Origin: Sellimonas caecigallum
Lineage (GTDB): Bacteria; Bacillota; Clostridia; Lachnospirales; Lachnospiraceae
NCBI RefSeq assembly: GCF_045038405.1
Contig: NZ_CP173660.1
Coordinates: forward strand, 992,001 to 1,056,000
Direction: 5' to 3'
DNA: 64,000 nt
The notes under the pieces were generated by a model. That model was given only the letters and a program-made list of their open reading frames with translations, made no database searches and was not told the origin of the DNA. A program made the position numbers and the translations under genes. This document shows positions 16,606 to 25,044 of the stretch, in pieces (within the stretch, counting starts at the first letter, position 1; each line of letters starts with the position of its first letter).

Positions 16606-18036
16606 TTAAATCATCCCAAAGAACTTCAATGCCTCTGTAATTGCCGCTTCCTTTTCCGGTGGGCATTTCGGCTGTCTGGAATTCTCAGACTTCGGTTTAT
16701 TATAGTTTTCTCGCTCAATAATGCCATACTTCTGCTTGACCTGAGCGATATAGAGGTGGCTGACTTTCAGCCCTGTATGTTCCAGCACATACTCTCTGAT
16801 TTCCTCATAGGTAGCCTTGCTCTCCGCCGCTGTCAAATCCAGCTCATCCAGATTCAACTCCACCTCGATATGTTGCTTAGTATTGAGTTTGGACAAAAGA
16901 ACAACCGTCTCCACATGTTCTGTCCCCGGAAAGAGATCCACCGGCACAATTTTCTTCGCTTTCCATCCTGTCTTGCGCAGTGTTTCCAGATCTCGCTTCT
17001 GTGTCTCCGGATTACAGGAGATGTAGACGATCTTTTCCGGGTTCATGCGGCTTACCGCGCCCAAAAATTCCGGTGTGCTGCCGGCTCTCGGCGGATCCAG
17101 AAAGACGACGTCTGCGCGCTCGCCTCTTGCAGCCATCTTCAGTATCACTTCTGTTGCATCGCCGTTGATAAATTTTGCATTTTGAATCTGGTTGTCCTTT
17201 GCATTCTGTACGGCACATCTGACTGCACTTGCATTTTTCTCAATTCCCAACACGCTTTTTGCATGTGCCGCGGCTGCAAGTCCGATCGTTCCCACTCCGC
17301 AGTATGCATCCAGCACTGTCTCGTTTCCTGTAAGTCCTGCCGCATCGATTGCTGTACGGTAAAGGACTTCTGTCTGGATCGGATTGATCTGATAGAAGCT
17401 GGATCCGGAAATGCGGAAACGAACGCCGCAGAGGGAGTCTGTGATATAGCCTTTTCCGTACAGGATCTTCTCCTGGAATCCCAGGACGGCGCTTGTGGAT
17501 CGCGGATTGATATTCTGGATCACTGTAGCGACTTTCGGACAGCTTTTCCGGAGTTCTTTTACAAAAGTTTTTGCTCCCGGCAAGGATGGTTCCGCTGTGA
17601 CAAGCACGACAAGAATCTCATCTGTGAGCAGGCTGTGTCTTACAAGGGTGTGACGGATGAGTCCGGTCTTTCTGTCCTCATCGTACGGTTTGTATTTGCA
17701 CAGGCGTGCAGCTTTCCGCACTGCTTTGACTGCCGCATCCAGTTCCGGATGATGCAGAAGGCAGGTTTCTACAGGCAGAACGTAGTGGGAGCCTTTCGCA
17801 TAAATCCCGCTGATCAGCTGGCGGCCTGGCCCGAAAGCGAACGTGGAGATCGCCTTATTCCTGTAATGCCATGGATTCTCCATCCCCAGGATCGGCTGGA
17901 TCTTCCCGAATTTTCCCAAAAGCTTTTTGACGTCTTTCTGTTTTTTCTTGAGCTGTTCTTCGTACGGTATTCCAAGAAGCGGACATCCCCCGCATCCTTT
18001 CTCTTTTAATCTGCATGTATATTCCTGTGTGTCCAT
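16606..18036 (-). CDS. rlmD: 23S rRNA (uracil-5-)-methyltransferase RlmD family
   Basis: 476 residues. A SAM-dependent RNA m5U methyltransferase that modifies uracil in 23S rRNA. The N-terminal cysteines CRLKEKGCGGCP bind an iron-sulfur cluster with a later cysteine near residue 92. SAM motif LDAYCGVGTIGLAA, catalytic region DPPRAGSTPEFL and nucleophile motif YISCNPETQKRDL are all present. The TRAM domain is short or absent. After the normal end (VETVVLLS) there is an extra domain of about 75 residues (ELDLTAAESKATYEEIREYVLE and on), which I have seen in Lachnospiraceae members of the family. The start at 18036 follows GAGGTGG. Transcribed alone. Confidence 0.93.
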   Translation of the reverse strand: MDTQEYTCRLKEKGCGGCPLLGIPYEEQLKKKQKDVKKLLGKFGKIQPILGMENPWHYRNKAISTFAFGPGRQLISGIYAKGSHYVLPVETCLLHHPELDAAVKAVRKAARLCKYKPYDEDRKTGLIRHTLVRHSLLTDEILVVLVTAEPSLPGAKTFVKELRKSCPKVATVIQNINPRSTSAVLGFQEKILYGKGYITDSLCGVRFRISGSSFYQINPIQTEVLYRTAIDAAGLTGNETVLDAYCGVGTIGLAAAAHAKSVLGIEKNASAVRCAVQNAKDNQIQNAKFINGDATEVILKMAARGERADVVFLDPPRAGSTPEFLGAVSRMNPEKIVYISCNPETQKRDLETLRKTGWKAKKIVPVDLFPGTEHVETVVLLSKLNTKQHIEVELNLDELDLTAAESKATYEEIREYVLEHTGLKVSHLYIAQVKQKYGIIERENYNKPKSENSRQPKCPPEKEAAITEALKFFGMI

Positions 18037-18130
18037 ATTCCACCTCTTCGTTCATTCTTATCTTTCTATTGTAACAAGACGACCGCAGCAGGGCTAGTCT
18101 TAACAGACAAAAAATCAAAATGAAACAGAA

Positions 18131-18190
18131 AAAGAAGCCTGTCGAGATATGTATCCAGGATCCATGTACATATCATCAGAAAGGCTTCTT
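18131..18190 (-). terminator. Terminator of the V-ATPase/amidohydrolase operon
   Basis: A long inverted repeat: AAGAAGCCT at 18132-18140 pairs with AGGCTTCTT at 18182-18190. An inner part, ATATGTA/TACATAT, completes the stem, and on the minus strand TTTTTCTGTTT follows. It lies 26 bp after the amidohydrolase stop. Confidence 0.75.
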
Positions 18191-18215
18191 CTCCTATCTT
18201 ATCTGTATCTGCTTG

Positions 18216-19838
18216 TTACCGGCGGTATACACAGTTTCCCCCGATATAAGTCGCTTTTACTTTTACCTTATCTATCTCTTCCGGCGGGATCTCAAAGATA
18301 TCTTTGTCCAGTACGATAAAATCTGCCTCATATCCTTTTTTGATCATCCCCAGGACGCCAAATCCTGCTGCTTTTGCCGCTTCTCTCGTATAGAGACAGA
18401 CGGCTGTCCGAATATCGATGGCTTCGGCCTGCCCACAGTCGGTTCCATCATAGGCTTTTCTTGTTACCGCTCCTTTTATACACGGAAACGGATCTGATGG
18501 AACCGCCCAGGATGTAGCCGGAGCATCGGTAGAAAAACAGAGTTTCACTCCTGCATCCAGCATCTTTTGTACAGGATAGCATGTCTTCATCCATTCTTCT
18601 CCCAAATTTTTCAGGTAGCTCTCGATCTCAGCATACATAAAGATGGGCTGAGTCACAAACGCGATCCCTTTTTCCGCAGCTTTTCGGATACTGTCGTCGG
18701 AAGGATCCGTTATATGCTCTACCCGCACATATGGGGTGTCATCTTCCATCCAGTTGTCTTCCCGGTATGCCCGCTCGACGACGCGTGAGATAGCCTGCCC
18801 GCCCATAGCGTGCATGGAAAGCTGGCATTTGTGTTCTTTACAGAAAGAAAATGCTGTTTCCATCTGTTCGTCCGTGCAGACGGAGATCCCATACTCTTCA
18901 CATGAACCAACATATGGCCGGGACATCCATGCCGTCCTCCCTGAAACACTTCCGTCCCCGATGAGCTTGAGCCCTGCAGCAAAGATCTGACGCGACCGGT
19001 CCATCTTTTCTTTCGGAATATCAAATGTTTGATTTCCCATGAAATAATCCCACATATAATAAATCCCTACTTTTTGGGCAAACCCTCTTCTGGCTGCCTC
19101 TTGGAAAAGTGGTTCATTGTCGCTGTCATCTAAATTTCCCATGTCGCAGACTGCTACGATCCCCTGGGATGTGAGAAGATTTCCGAGTGCTACAAGATTT
19201 TCGATCTTGTCTTCTTCCTTCTCTTCCGGCATGAATGGAAGGATCAGATTCCTTGCGTTCTCTTTGAGAACTCCTGTCGGCTCTCCGTTTTCGTCCCGCT
19301 CGATCTCTCCCCCTTCCGGGTCCGGCGTGTTCCGGTCGATACCAGCCAGGCGAAGAGCCATACTGTTGACGCATCGGATATGTCCGCATGTGCGGATGAT
19401 GGATACCGGGGAATCGCTGCAGCCTCGATCCAGATCATATCTGTTGACAGAGCGCTTTTCCGCAAATTTTCCTTCGTCGTATCCCCAGCCTTCAATCCAC
19501 TGTCCTGGCTTTTGCCGTTCTCTTACATGTGTGATCTCCTGAATCAGCTCTTCGATAGAATGGACCTTCGGAGGAAGGGCAGATATTTTCTTGCTGAAAT
19601 CCGCCAGCATGACCGGGTGCATGTGGGCATCCACAAATCCCGGCAGAACACAGGCTCCTGCAAGATCTACCGTCCTGTCGTTCTCTTCGTATCCACAGTC
19701 TTTTGCATTTTCTTCCTTTCCTGTCCACACAATGCGGCCGTTCTCCACAATCATAGTGTCGACAAAAGAATGGTTTTCATCGGCTGTGAAAATTTTTCCG
19801 TTTCTGTATTTTACTCGCTGGTTTGTTTTTTCTGCCAT
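18216..19838 (-). CDS. Amidohydrolase family protein (YtcJ-like)
   Basis: 540 residues. A metal-dependent hydrolase of the amidohydrolase-3 type: a beta-sandwich N-terminus, the metal motif VLPGFVDAHMHP, a TIM-barrel core with further metal ligands (MHAMGGQAISR, VEHI), and FSTDAPATSW near residue 430 for the catalytic Asp. The end, GYEADFIVLDKDIFEIPPEEI, is the family closing strand motif. Substrate unknown; relatives act on exocyclic or cyclic amides. The start lies 4 bp after the atpD stop, with GGGG as the only upstream binding site, so translation is probably coupled to the V-ATPase operon. That is an odd partner for an ion pump. Confidence 0.88.
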   Translation of the reverse strand: MAEKTNQRVKYRNGKIFTADENHSFVDTMIVENGRIVWTGKEENAKDCGYEENDRTVDLAGACVLPGFVDAHMHPVMLADFSKKISALPPKVHSIEELIQEITHVRERQKPGQWIEGWGYDEGKFAEKRSVNRYDLDRGCSDSPVSIIRTCGHIRCVNSMALRLAGIDRNTPDPEGGEIERDENGEPTGVLKENARNLILPFMPEEKEEDKIENLVALGNLLTSQGIVAVCDMGNLDDSDNEPLFQEAARRGFAQKVGIYYMWDYFMGNQTFDIPKEKMDRSRQIFAAGLKLIGDGSVSGRTAWMSRPYVGSCEEYGISVCTDEQMETAFSFCKEHKCQLSMHAMGGQAISRVVERAYREDNWMEDDTPYVRVEHITDPSDDSIRKAAEKGIAFVTQPIFMYAEIESYLKNLGEEWMKTCYPVQKMLDAGVKLCFSTDAPATSWAVPSDPFPCIKGAVTRKAYDGTDCGQAEAIDIRTAVCLYTREAAKAAGFGVLGMIKKGYEADFIVLDKDIFEIPPEEIDKVKVKATYIGGNCVYRR

Positions 19839-19842
19839 TTGT

Positions 19843-20460
19843 CTACCCCTGTTTTCTTCTTTTTATAACTTTTAGCCTTATAAATTCTTCTCTTTCTTTT
19901 TCTTCCAGGGCGTTGCTGATACTGTATACCAACTTGGAATACATTGGAATCGTAATATTCTGAAGAGCATTGGCGCGCTTCTGTGTCTTCTTGATATTGC
20001 TGGCAAGACGGTATGCGGCATTCTCCACCATGGAGAGTTTGACTGTCAGATCTTTTACCTTCCGAAATGCTTCCAAAGCCTGATCCACCGACTCTTTTGT
20101 CGTGCTGAAAGCATAGGTTGGAACCGGTGTCTGAGGCGTATACTTTACATGTGGGATTTCTGTCCCCATGATACTTCTCGTCTGTATGACGATGGAATCC
20201 TCGATCGGCACTGTGTAGGCGATCTGGGATACGGTATTGATTCCATTTTCAATGTTGGCTCTCTGCAGACACTGATACGCGTGGGTAAAGGTACTGTCGA
20301 TCTCTTCCTGGATCGTGCGTGCCTGGTCGATGAGCTCCATCAGCTCCCGGATGAGGATATTTCGTTTTTTGTCCATCAGCTCATATCCCTGCTTTGCCAG
20401 CTGAAGGGAATTTTTTGCCAGCATCAGGTTCCCTTTTGTAGGAAATGTACGCGGATCCAC
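19843..20460 (-). CDS. atpD: V-type ATP synthase subunit D
   Basis: 205 residues. The central rotor-stalk subunit of the V/A-type ATPase. It is a long antiparallel coiled coil, with the family opening TKGNLMLAKNSLQLAKQGYELMDKKRNILIREL and the closing KKTQKRANALQNITIPMYSKLVYSISNALEEKEREEF. It turns inside the A3B3 head and couples to the membrane ring through subunits F and C. Ninth gene of the operon, 12 bp after subunit B. Confidence 0.96.
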   Translation of the reverse strand: MDPRTFPTKGNLMLAKNSLQLAKQGYELMDKKRNILIRELMELIDQARTIQEEIDSTFTHAYQCLQRANIENGINTVSQIAYTVPIEDSIVIQTRSIMGTEIPHVKYTPQTPVPTYAFSTTKESVDQALEAFRKVKDLTVKLSMVENAAYRLASNIKKTQKRANALQNITIPMYSKLVYSISNALEEKEREEFIRLKVIKRRKQG

Positions 20461-20472
20461 ATCATCACCCCT

Positions 20473-21912
20473 TTATTTATTCGCAATGGATCCCGGACTT
20501 GCACTTGTCGTGACCCCTTCATCTCTTTTAGTTGGATGATAATACTTGTCCAGAATCTTTGTATTGACACGGTCCAGTTCTTCTCTCGGAAGCCTGCCCA
20601 AAAGCTCCCATCCCAAATCCAATGTCTCCTCTATCGTCCGGTTTTCCTCCATCCCCTGCCCGATATATTTCTCTTCGAATTCCTTTCCGAAAGCCAGGTA
20701 TTCTTTGTCGATAGGAGACAGTTCATCTTCTCCGATAACGGATGCAAGATTTCTTGCATCTCCTACTTTCGCATAGGCAGAGAAAAGCTGGTTTGCCAGA
20801 TCCTGATGATCTTCTCTCGTGTAACCCTCCCCGATACCGTCTTTCATCAGACGGGAAAGGGACGGAAGTACACTGATGGGCGGATAGATGGACTGGCCGT
20901 TCAGGTTCCGGTCAAGAACGATCTGTCCTTCCGTAATATATCCGGTTAAGTCCGGGATCGGATGGGTAATGTCGTCGTTTGGCATAGTCAGGATCGGAAT
21001 CTGTGTCACAGAACCTTCCACTCCGCTCACGATACCGGCACGTTCATAGAGAGAAGCCAGCTCACTGTATAAGTAACCCGGAAATCCCTTTCTGCTTGGG
21101 ATCTCTCCTTTTGAGGAAGAGACTTCACGCATGGCCTCAGCAAAGGAAGTCATATCCGTAAGGATCACAAGGATGTGCATGTTCTGCTCAAATGCCAGAT
21201 ACTCAGCCACCGTAAGGGCGACTTTCGGCGTGATGAGACGCTCTACCACCGGATCGTTGGCCAGATTCAAAAACATAGCCACGTGGTCGGCGACACCGCT
21301 TTCTTCAAATGTCCTCCGGAAAAAATCCGCCACGTCATGTTTGACTCCCATAGCCGCAAAGACGATGGCAAACTCTTCCCCGGACTCTTCTCCCAGGGAA
21401 GCCTGCTTTACGATCTGGGCTGCAAGCTGATCGTGCGGAAGCCCGTTTCCAGAGAAAATCGGAAGTTTCTGTCCTCGAATCAGCGTTGTAAGTCCATCAA
21501 TAGCAGAAATCCCAGTTCGGATATAGTTTCGCGGATATTCCCGTTTAACCGGATTCAGCGGAAGTCCGTTCACATCCCGCTTAAGTCTTGACGGGATCGG
21601 CCCCAGGTCATCGATGGGCTGGCCGATTCCGTTGAAAGTCCTTCCAAGCATTTCTTTTGACAGAGCAATCTCCATCGGATGCCCTGTAAGTCTCGTGTGG
21701 GTATTTCGAAGAGACATCCCTTCGGATCCTTCAAACACCTGGATGACCGCTTTATCTTCATACAGTTCGATGATACGTCCGATCCTCCGCTCTGTACCAT
21801 TGATGACGAATTCCACGATCTCATCGAAAAATGCATCCTGAACCCCTTCGAGTACGATCAGGGGGCCGTTGATGCTGCTTAATCCAAGATATTCGATTGG
21901 CATAGTTTTCAT
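20473..21912 (-). CDS. atpB: V-type ATP synthase subunit B
   Basis: 479 residues, the non-catalytic nucleotide-site subunit of the V1/A1 head. The N-terminal beta barrel starts MPIEYLGLSSINGPLIVLEG. The degenerate P-loop region reads FSGNGLPHDQLAAQI in place of Walker A, as expected for B subunits. Conserved blocks AIDGLTTLIRGQKLPIF, LTDMTSFAEAMREVSSSKGEIPSRKGFPGYLYS and GSVTQIPILTMPNDDITHP follow. GGGGGAA lies directly before the start at 21912; an ATG at 21903 is a second option. It follows atpA by 9 bp. Confidence 0.97.
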   Translation of the reverse strand: MKTMPIEYLGLSSINGPLIVLEGVQDAFFDEIVEFVINGTERRIGRIIELYEDKAVIQVFEGSEGMSLRNTHTRLTGHPMEIALSKEMLGRTFNGIGQPIDDLGPIPSRLKRDVNGLPLNPVKREYPRNYIRTGISAIDGLTTLIRGQKLPIFSGNGLPHDQLAAQIVKQASLGEESGEEFAIVFAAMGVKHDVADFFRRTFEESGVADHVAMFLNLANDPVVERLITPKVALTVAEYLAFEQNMHILVILTDMTSFAEAMREVSSSKGEIPSRKGFPGYLYSELASLYERAGIVSGVEGSVTQIPILTMPNDDITHPIPDLTGYITEGQIVLDRNLNGQSIYPPISVLPSLSRLMKDGIGEGYTREDHQDLANQLFSAYAKVGDARNLASVIGEDELSPIDKEYLAFGKEFEEKYIGQGMEENRTIEETLDLGWELLGRLPREELDRVNTKILDKYYHPTKRDEGVTTSASPGSIANK

Positions 21913-21921
21913 TTCCCCCTT

Positions 21922-23688
21922 TTATGCATTCTTTTCCAATACGTTCTGATAAAACGTATCGATATCGCGCCGGTACTGAGCGAACATTTCAAGCCGGTCG
22001 TTTGGCACATCGTACTTGATGGAGATGACCCGTTCAAAGATCGGTTCCGATTTCAGCACGGACATTGGATGCCCCATTGTCACAAGCGCTCTTGCCTGTT
22101 TATAAAGATACAGGATTGTATCCATCATCAAAAACTGTTTTTCCATAGATACGCACGTGTCGTCTTTGTGGAATGCGTTCTGCTGCAGAAATCCCAGACG
22201 AATAACTCTCGCGATCTCAAGGATCAGCTTCTGGTCGTCCGGCAGCACATCGCTTCCTATCAGCTTTACGATCTCCAAAAGGCTGCTCTCCTGATTCAGG
22301 AGAGCCATCAGTCTGTTCCGATAGTCTACAAACTTCGGCGATACATTGTCCTGATACCAGTGTGAGAGATCCTGCAGATATTCACTGTAGCTTGTAAGCC
22401 AGTGGATGGCAGGGAAATGTCTTGCGTAGGCAAGGCTTTTGTCAAGCCCCCAGAAGCAGCGCACAAATCGCTTCGTATTCTGTGTGACCGGCTCGGAAAA
22501 ATCGCCTCCCTGCGGGGAGACTGCCCCGATGATGCTGACCGATCCTTTCGTTCCGTTTAAGTTCTGCATCATTCCGGCACGTTCGTAAAACGCAGAAAGC
22601 CGGGAGGCCAGATAAGCCGGGAATCCTTCTTCCGCCGGCATCTCTTCCAGACGGCCGGAGAGCTCCCTGAGCGCTTCCGCCCACCGGGAAGTGGAATCCG
22701 CCATGATGGCGACATCATATCCCATATCCCGGTAATATTCCGCCAAAGTAAGTCCGGTATAAATGCTTGCCTCACGGGCCGCCACCGGCATATTGGAAGT
22801 ATTTGCGATCAGAGTCGTCCGGTCCATCAGAGGATTTCCGGTACGCGGATCCGTAAGTTCGCCGAACTCTTCCAGTACCTGTGTCATCTCATTTCCACGT
22901 TCCCCGCATCCGATGTAGATAATAATATCTGCATCCGACCATTTTGCGATCTGATGCTGGGTCATCGTCTTCCCGGTACCAAATCCGCCCGGGATGGCAG
23001 CTGTTCCGCCCTTTGCGATAGGAAACATCGTGTCGATGATCCGCTGACCGGTTATGAGAGGCACAGACGCTGAAAATCTCCGACTGACTGGTCTCGGTGT
23101 CCGGATTGGCCACTTCTGCGCCATCGGAATTTCCACTGTCCGACCGGTTCCCGGGTCGATGACAATGAGCGGTTCTTCGATCGTATAAGCACCATCTTCC
23201 TTGACAGACACAACGGTTCCGTGCAGATGCGGAGGGATCATACATTTGTGGACGATAGCTCTTGTCTCCGGTACTTCCGCAAAGATATCTCCTCCGTTTA
23301 CATAGTCCCCTTCTTTTATCGTAAAATGGGTTTTCCATTTCTTTGTCTTATCCAGATTGTCTACTGACACTCCTTTTGTGATGAATGCACCGCCTGTCTC
23401 GGAGATTTTCTCAAGAGGGCGCTCGATACCGTCAAAAATATTGTTCAGGATACCTGGCGCCAAAATGACTGACACTGCATCCCCGGTAGCGATGACTTCC
23501 TCTCCCGGCCGAAGCCCGGATGTCTCTTCATATACCTGAATGGTTGTCCGGTCTTTGTCAAGGGCGATGACCTCCCCTACAAGACGCTCTTTTCCTACAT
23601 AGACCATCTCCGACATCTCAAACCCGGTATTTCCCTTCAGATAGATGACAGGTCCGTTGATCCCGTATATAATTCCTGTCTTACTCAA
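21922..23688 (-). CDS. atpA: V-type ATP synthase subunit A (catalytic)
   Basis: 588 residues. The catalytic ATP-hydrolysing or ATP-making subunit. Walker A is GGFGTGKT; the V-type-specific insert (about 110-200) and the ALRELSGRLEEMPAEEGFPAYLASRL segment are present. I place the start at TTG 23688 (MSKTGIIYGINGPVIYL): GGAGG is 8 bases upstream of it, while the ATG at 23694 is only 2 bases after the same site. Either start falls inside the last codons of subunit E (overlap 8-14 bp), so translation is coupled. Confidence 0.95.
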   Translation of the reverse strand: MSKTGIIYGINGPVIYLKGNTGFEMSEMVYVGKERLVGEVIALDKDRTTIQVYEETSGLRPGEEVIATGDAVSVILAPGILNNIFDGIERPLEKISETGGAFITKGVSVDNLDKTKKWKTHFTIKEGDYVNGGDIFAEVPETRAIVHKCMIPPHLHGTVVSVKEDGAYTIEEPLIVIDPGTGRTVEIPMAQKWPIRTPRPVSRRFSASVPLITGQRIIDTMFPIAKGGTAAIPGGFGTGKTMTQHQIAKWSDADIIIYIGCGERGNEMTQVLEEFGELTDPRTGNPLMDRTTLIANTSNMPVAAREASIYTGLTLAEYYRDMGYDVAIMADSTSRWAEALRELSGRLEEMPAEEGFPAYLASRLSAFYERAGMMQNLNGTKGSVSIIGAVSPQGGDFSEPVTQNTKRFVRCFWGLDKSLAYARHFPAIHWLTSYSEYLQDLSHWYQDNVSPKFVDYRNRLMALLNQESSLLEIVKLIGSDVLPDDQKLILEIARVIRLGFLQQNAFHKDDTCVSMEKQFLMMDTILYLYKQARALVTMGHPMSVLKSEPIFERVISIKYDVPNDRLEMFAQYRRDIDTFYQNVLEKNA

Positions 23689-24268
23689 TGTCATCACCTC
23701 CCGAGAAAATAAACTGGTCGTATTCATTTCGCAGAGCAGTCCTGAAAGAATGGTCGATCAGGATATTTCTCCCCCGGATCACAGCGCGGATTCCTCCGAT
23801 AAAATCTTCCTGGCTTACCGTAAGGAACGTCCCGCTCTTTACTTCCAGCTCTTCTTTCATCTCCACGTCCGAAGGATTGATATATAAGGTAAGCTCCTCC
23901 CGTCCGGCAAACTCCACGGATTTTCGGATGCATCGTAACAAAAATTCCTTGTAGCTTTCCGTCTTCATGTACTCCTCTGCCATCTTCATGACTTCCCGGA
24001 AAATCTTATCTTTTAACTCTTGCTGCACCCTCCCTTCTTTCCGTTTCAGGTTGAGCTGCGCTTTGGCCATAGCCTGATTTTTCTGCTGCTTCGCATTGGT
24101 CGTCTCTGCCTTAATGCGAGTCTCCATCTGCCGGATCGCTTCCACCTTGTGGTCCTGTAATACCTTCTCAAGAGCGGTACGGTAGGAATTGATGATATCA
24201 TTTCCTTCCGCTCTCGCCTCCTCCATGGAAGTGACCCTGAGCTGTTCGATTTTTTCTTCTAATGTCAA
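23681..24268 (-). CDS. atpE: V-type ATP synthase subunit E
   Basis: 195 residues. A peripheral-stalk (stator) subunit: an N-terminal helix of about 100 residues that pairs with subunit G/H, then an alpha/beta domain with ELTLYINPSDVEMKEEL and the family motif GGIRAVIRGRNILIDHSFRTALRN. It ends FSGGDDIE, overlapping the start of subunit A. It lies 15 bp after subunit F. Confidence 0.93.
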   Translation of the reverse strand: MTLEEKIEQLRVTSMEEARAEGNDIINSYRTALEKVLQDHKVEAIRQMETRIKAETTNAKQQKNQAMAKAQLNLKRKEGRVQQELKDKIFREVMKMAEEYMKTESYKEFLLRCIRKSVEFAGREELTLYINPSDVEMKEELEVKSGTFLTVSQEDFIGGIRAVIRGRNILIDHSFRTALRNEYDQFIFSGGDDIE

Positions 24269-24283
24269 AAGGAATCCCTCCTT

Positions 24284-24592
24284 TTATAATTTCAGTCCGA
24301 TCGCTTCGGTAATATACGATGTGATAAAGTCTTTGCTGCGGCCGGTTCCGTGCCTGTCCGGGATCTCTACAAGAAGCGGCATCTTTCTCTCCAGACGGAA
24401 TTCATCGATGATGTCCGGAAATTCCCTTCCGAATTTCTCTGTCAGAAGAACGATGCCTACTGTCTTATCTTTCAGGACGTTCTGGAGCGCATCGTAGAGC
24501 TCCCCTCGCTCATGTACGACGACTCCATCCACGCCCGCCAGACGCATCCCTGTGTACGTGTCGACATTATCACTGATCAAAAACATCTTCAT
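24284..24592 (-). CDS. atpF: V-type ATP synthase subunit F
   Basis: 102 residues. A small Rossmann-like rotor subunit beginning MKMFLISDNVDTYTGMRLAGVDG and containing VGIVLLTEKFGREFPDIIDEF. It binds subunit D in the central stalk and modulates activity. It starts 3 bp after the subunit K stop. Confidence 0.93.
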   Translation of the reverse strand: MKMFLISDNVDTYTGMRLAGVDGVVVHERGELYDALQNVLKDKTVGIVLLTEKFGREFPDIIDEFRLERKMPLLVEIPDRHGTGRSKDFITSYITEAIGLKL

Positions 24593-24595
24593 GGC

Positions 24596-25030
24596 TTAAA
24601 GCTGCCCAAGGATCATGAAGGAGATGATAAGCCCGTACAGGCACACACCTTCTGCAAGTCCTACGAAAATGAGCGACTTACCAAGCACACTGGAGTCCTC
24701 ACTGATGGCTCCAAGCGCTGCACTTGCCGCGCTCGCCACGGCAATACCGCCGCCGATACAGGATAAACCGGTTACCAGAGCGGCTGCGATATACCCAAGT
24801 CCCGTCGCCATAGAAGATGCCTGAGCAGCTGACTGCGCTGCTTCTACCGGTTGCCCAGTAAACATCATGATGGCTCCCACAAGACATGCTCCAAAGAAAA
24901 AGAACACATTCACACCGAGGGCACATTTGTAACGCCCTTTGTTTCTCTCCCCTATCAGATAGTATCCGAAGGGAATCACAATACTTAATATCAATGCTGC
25001 TATCAAAATCAGTTTGGCTGCAAGAGTCAT
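24596..25030 (-). CDS. atpK: V-type ATP synthase subunit K (membrane rotor ring)
   Basis: 144 residues, hydrophobic, the proteolipid of the rotor ring. Hydrophobic segments lie at about 3-27, 40-60, 76-104 and 118-142. The Gly/Ala-rich segment GLGYIAAALVTGLSCIGGGIAVASAASAALG precedes the ion-carrying helix, where GLAEGVCLYGL provides the glutamate and a tyrosine five residues on. Whether it carries Na+ or H+ cannot be decided by eye. Confidence 0.93.
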   Translation of the reverse strand: MTLAAKLILIAALILSIVIPFGYYLIGERNKGRYKCALGVNVFFFFGACLVGAIMMFTGQPVEAAQSAAQASSMATGLGYIAAALVTGLSCIGGGIAVASAASAALGAISEDSSVLGKSLIFVGLAEGVCLYGLIISFMILGQL

Positions 25031-25044
25031 AATAAGCTCCTCCT

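Noticed and set aside
16510..18009. A 499-codon plus-strand open frame
   Set aside because: It is the exact antisense of rlmD, whose protein matches its family throughout; no ribosome site precedes it.
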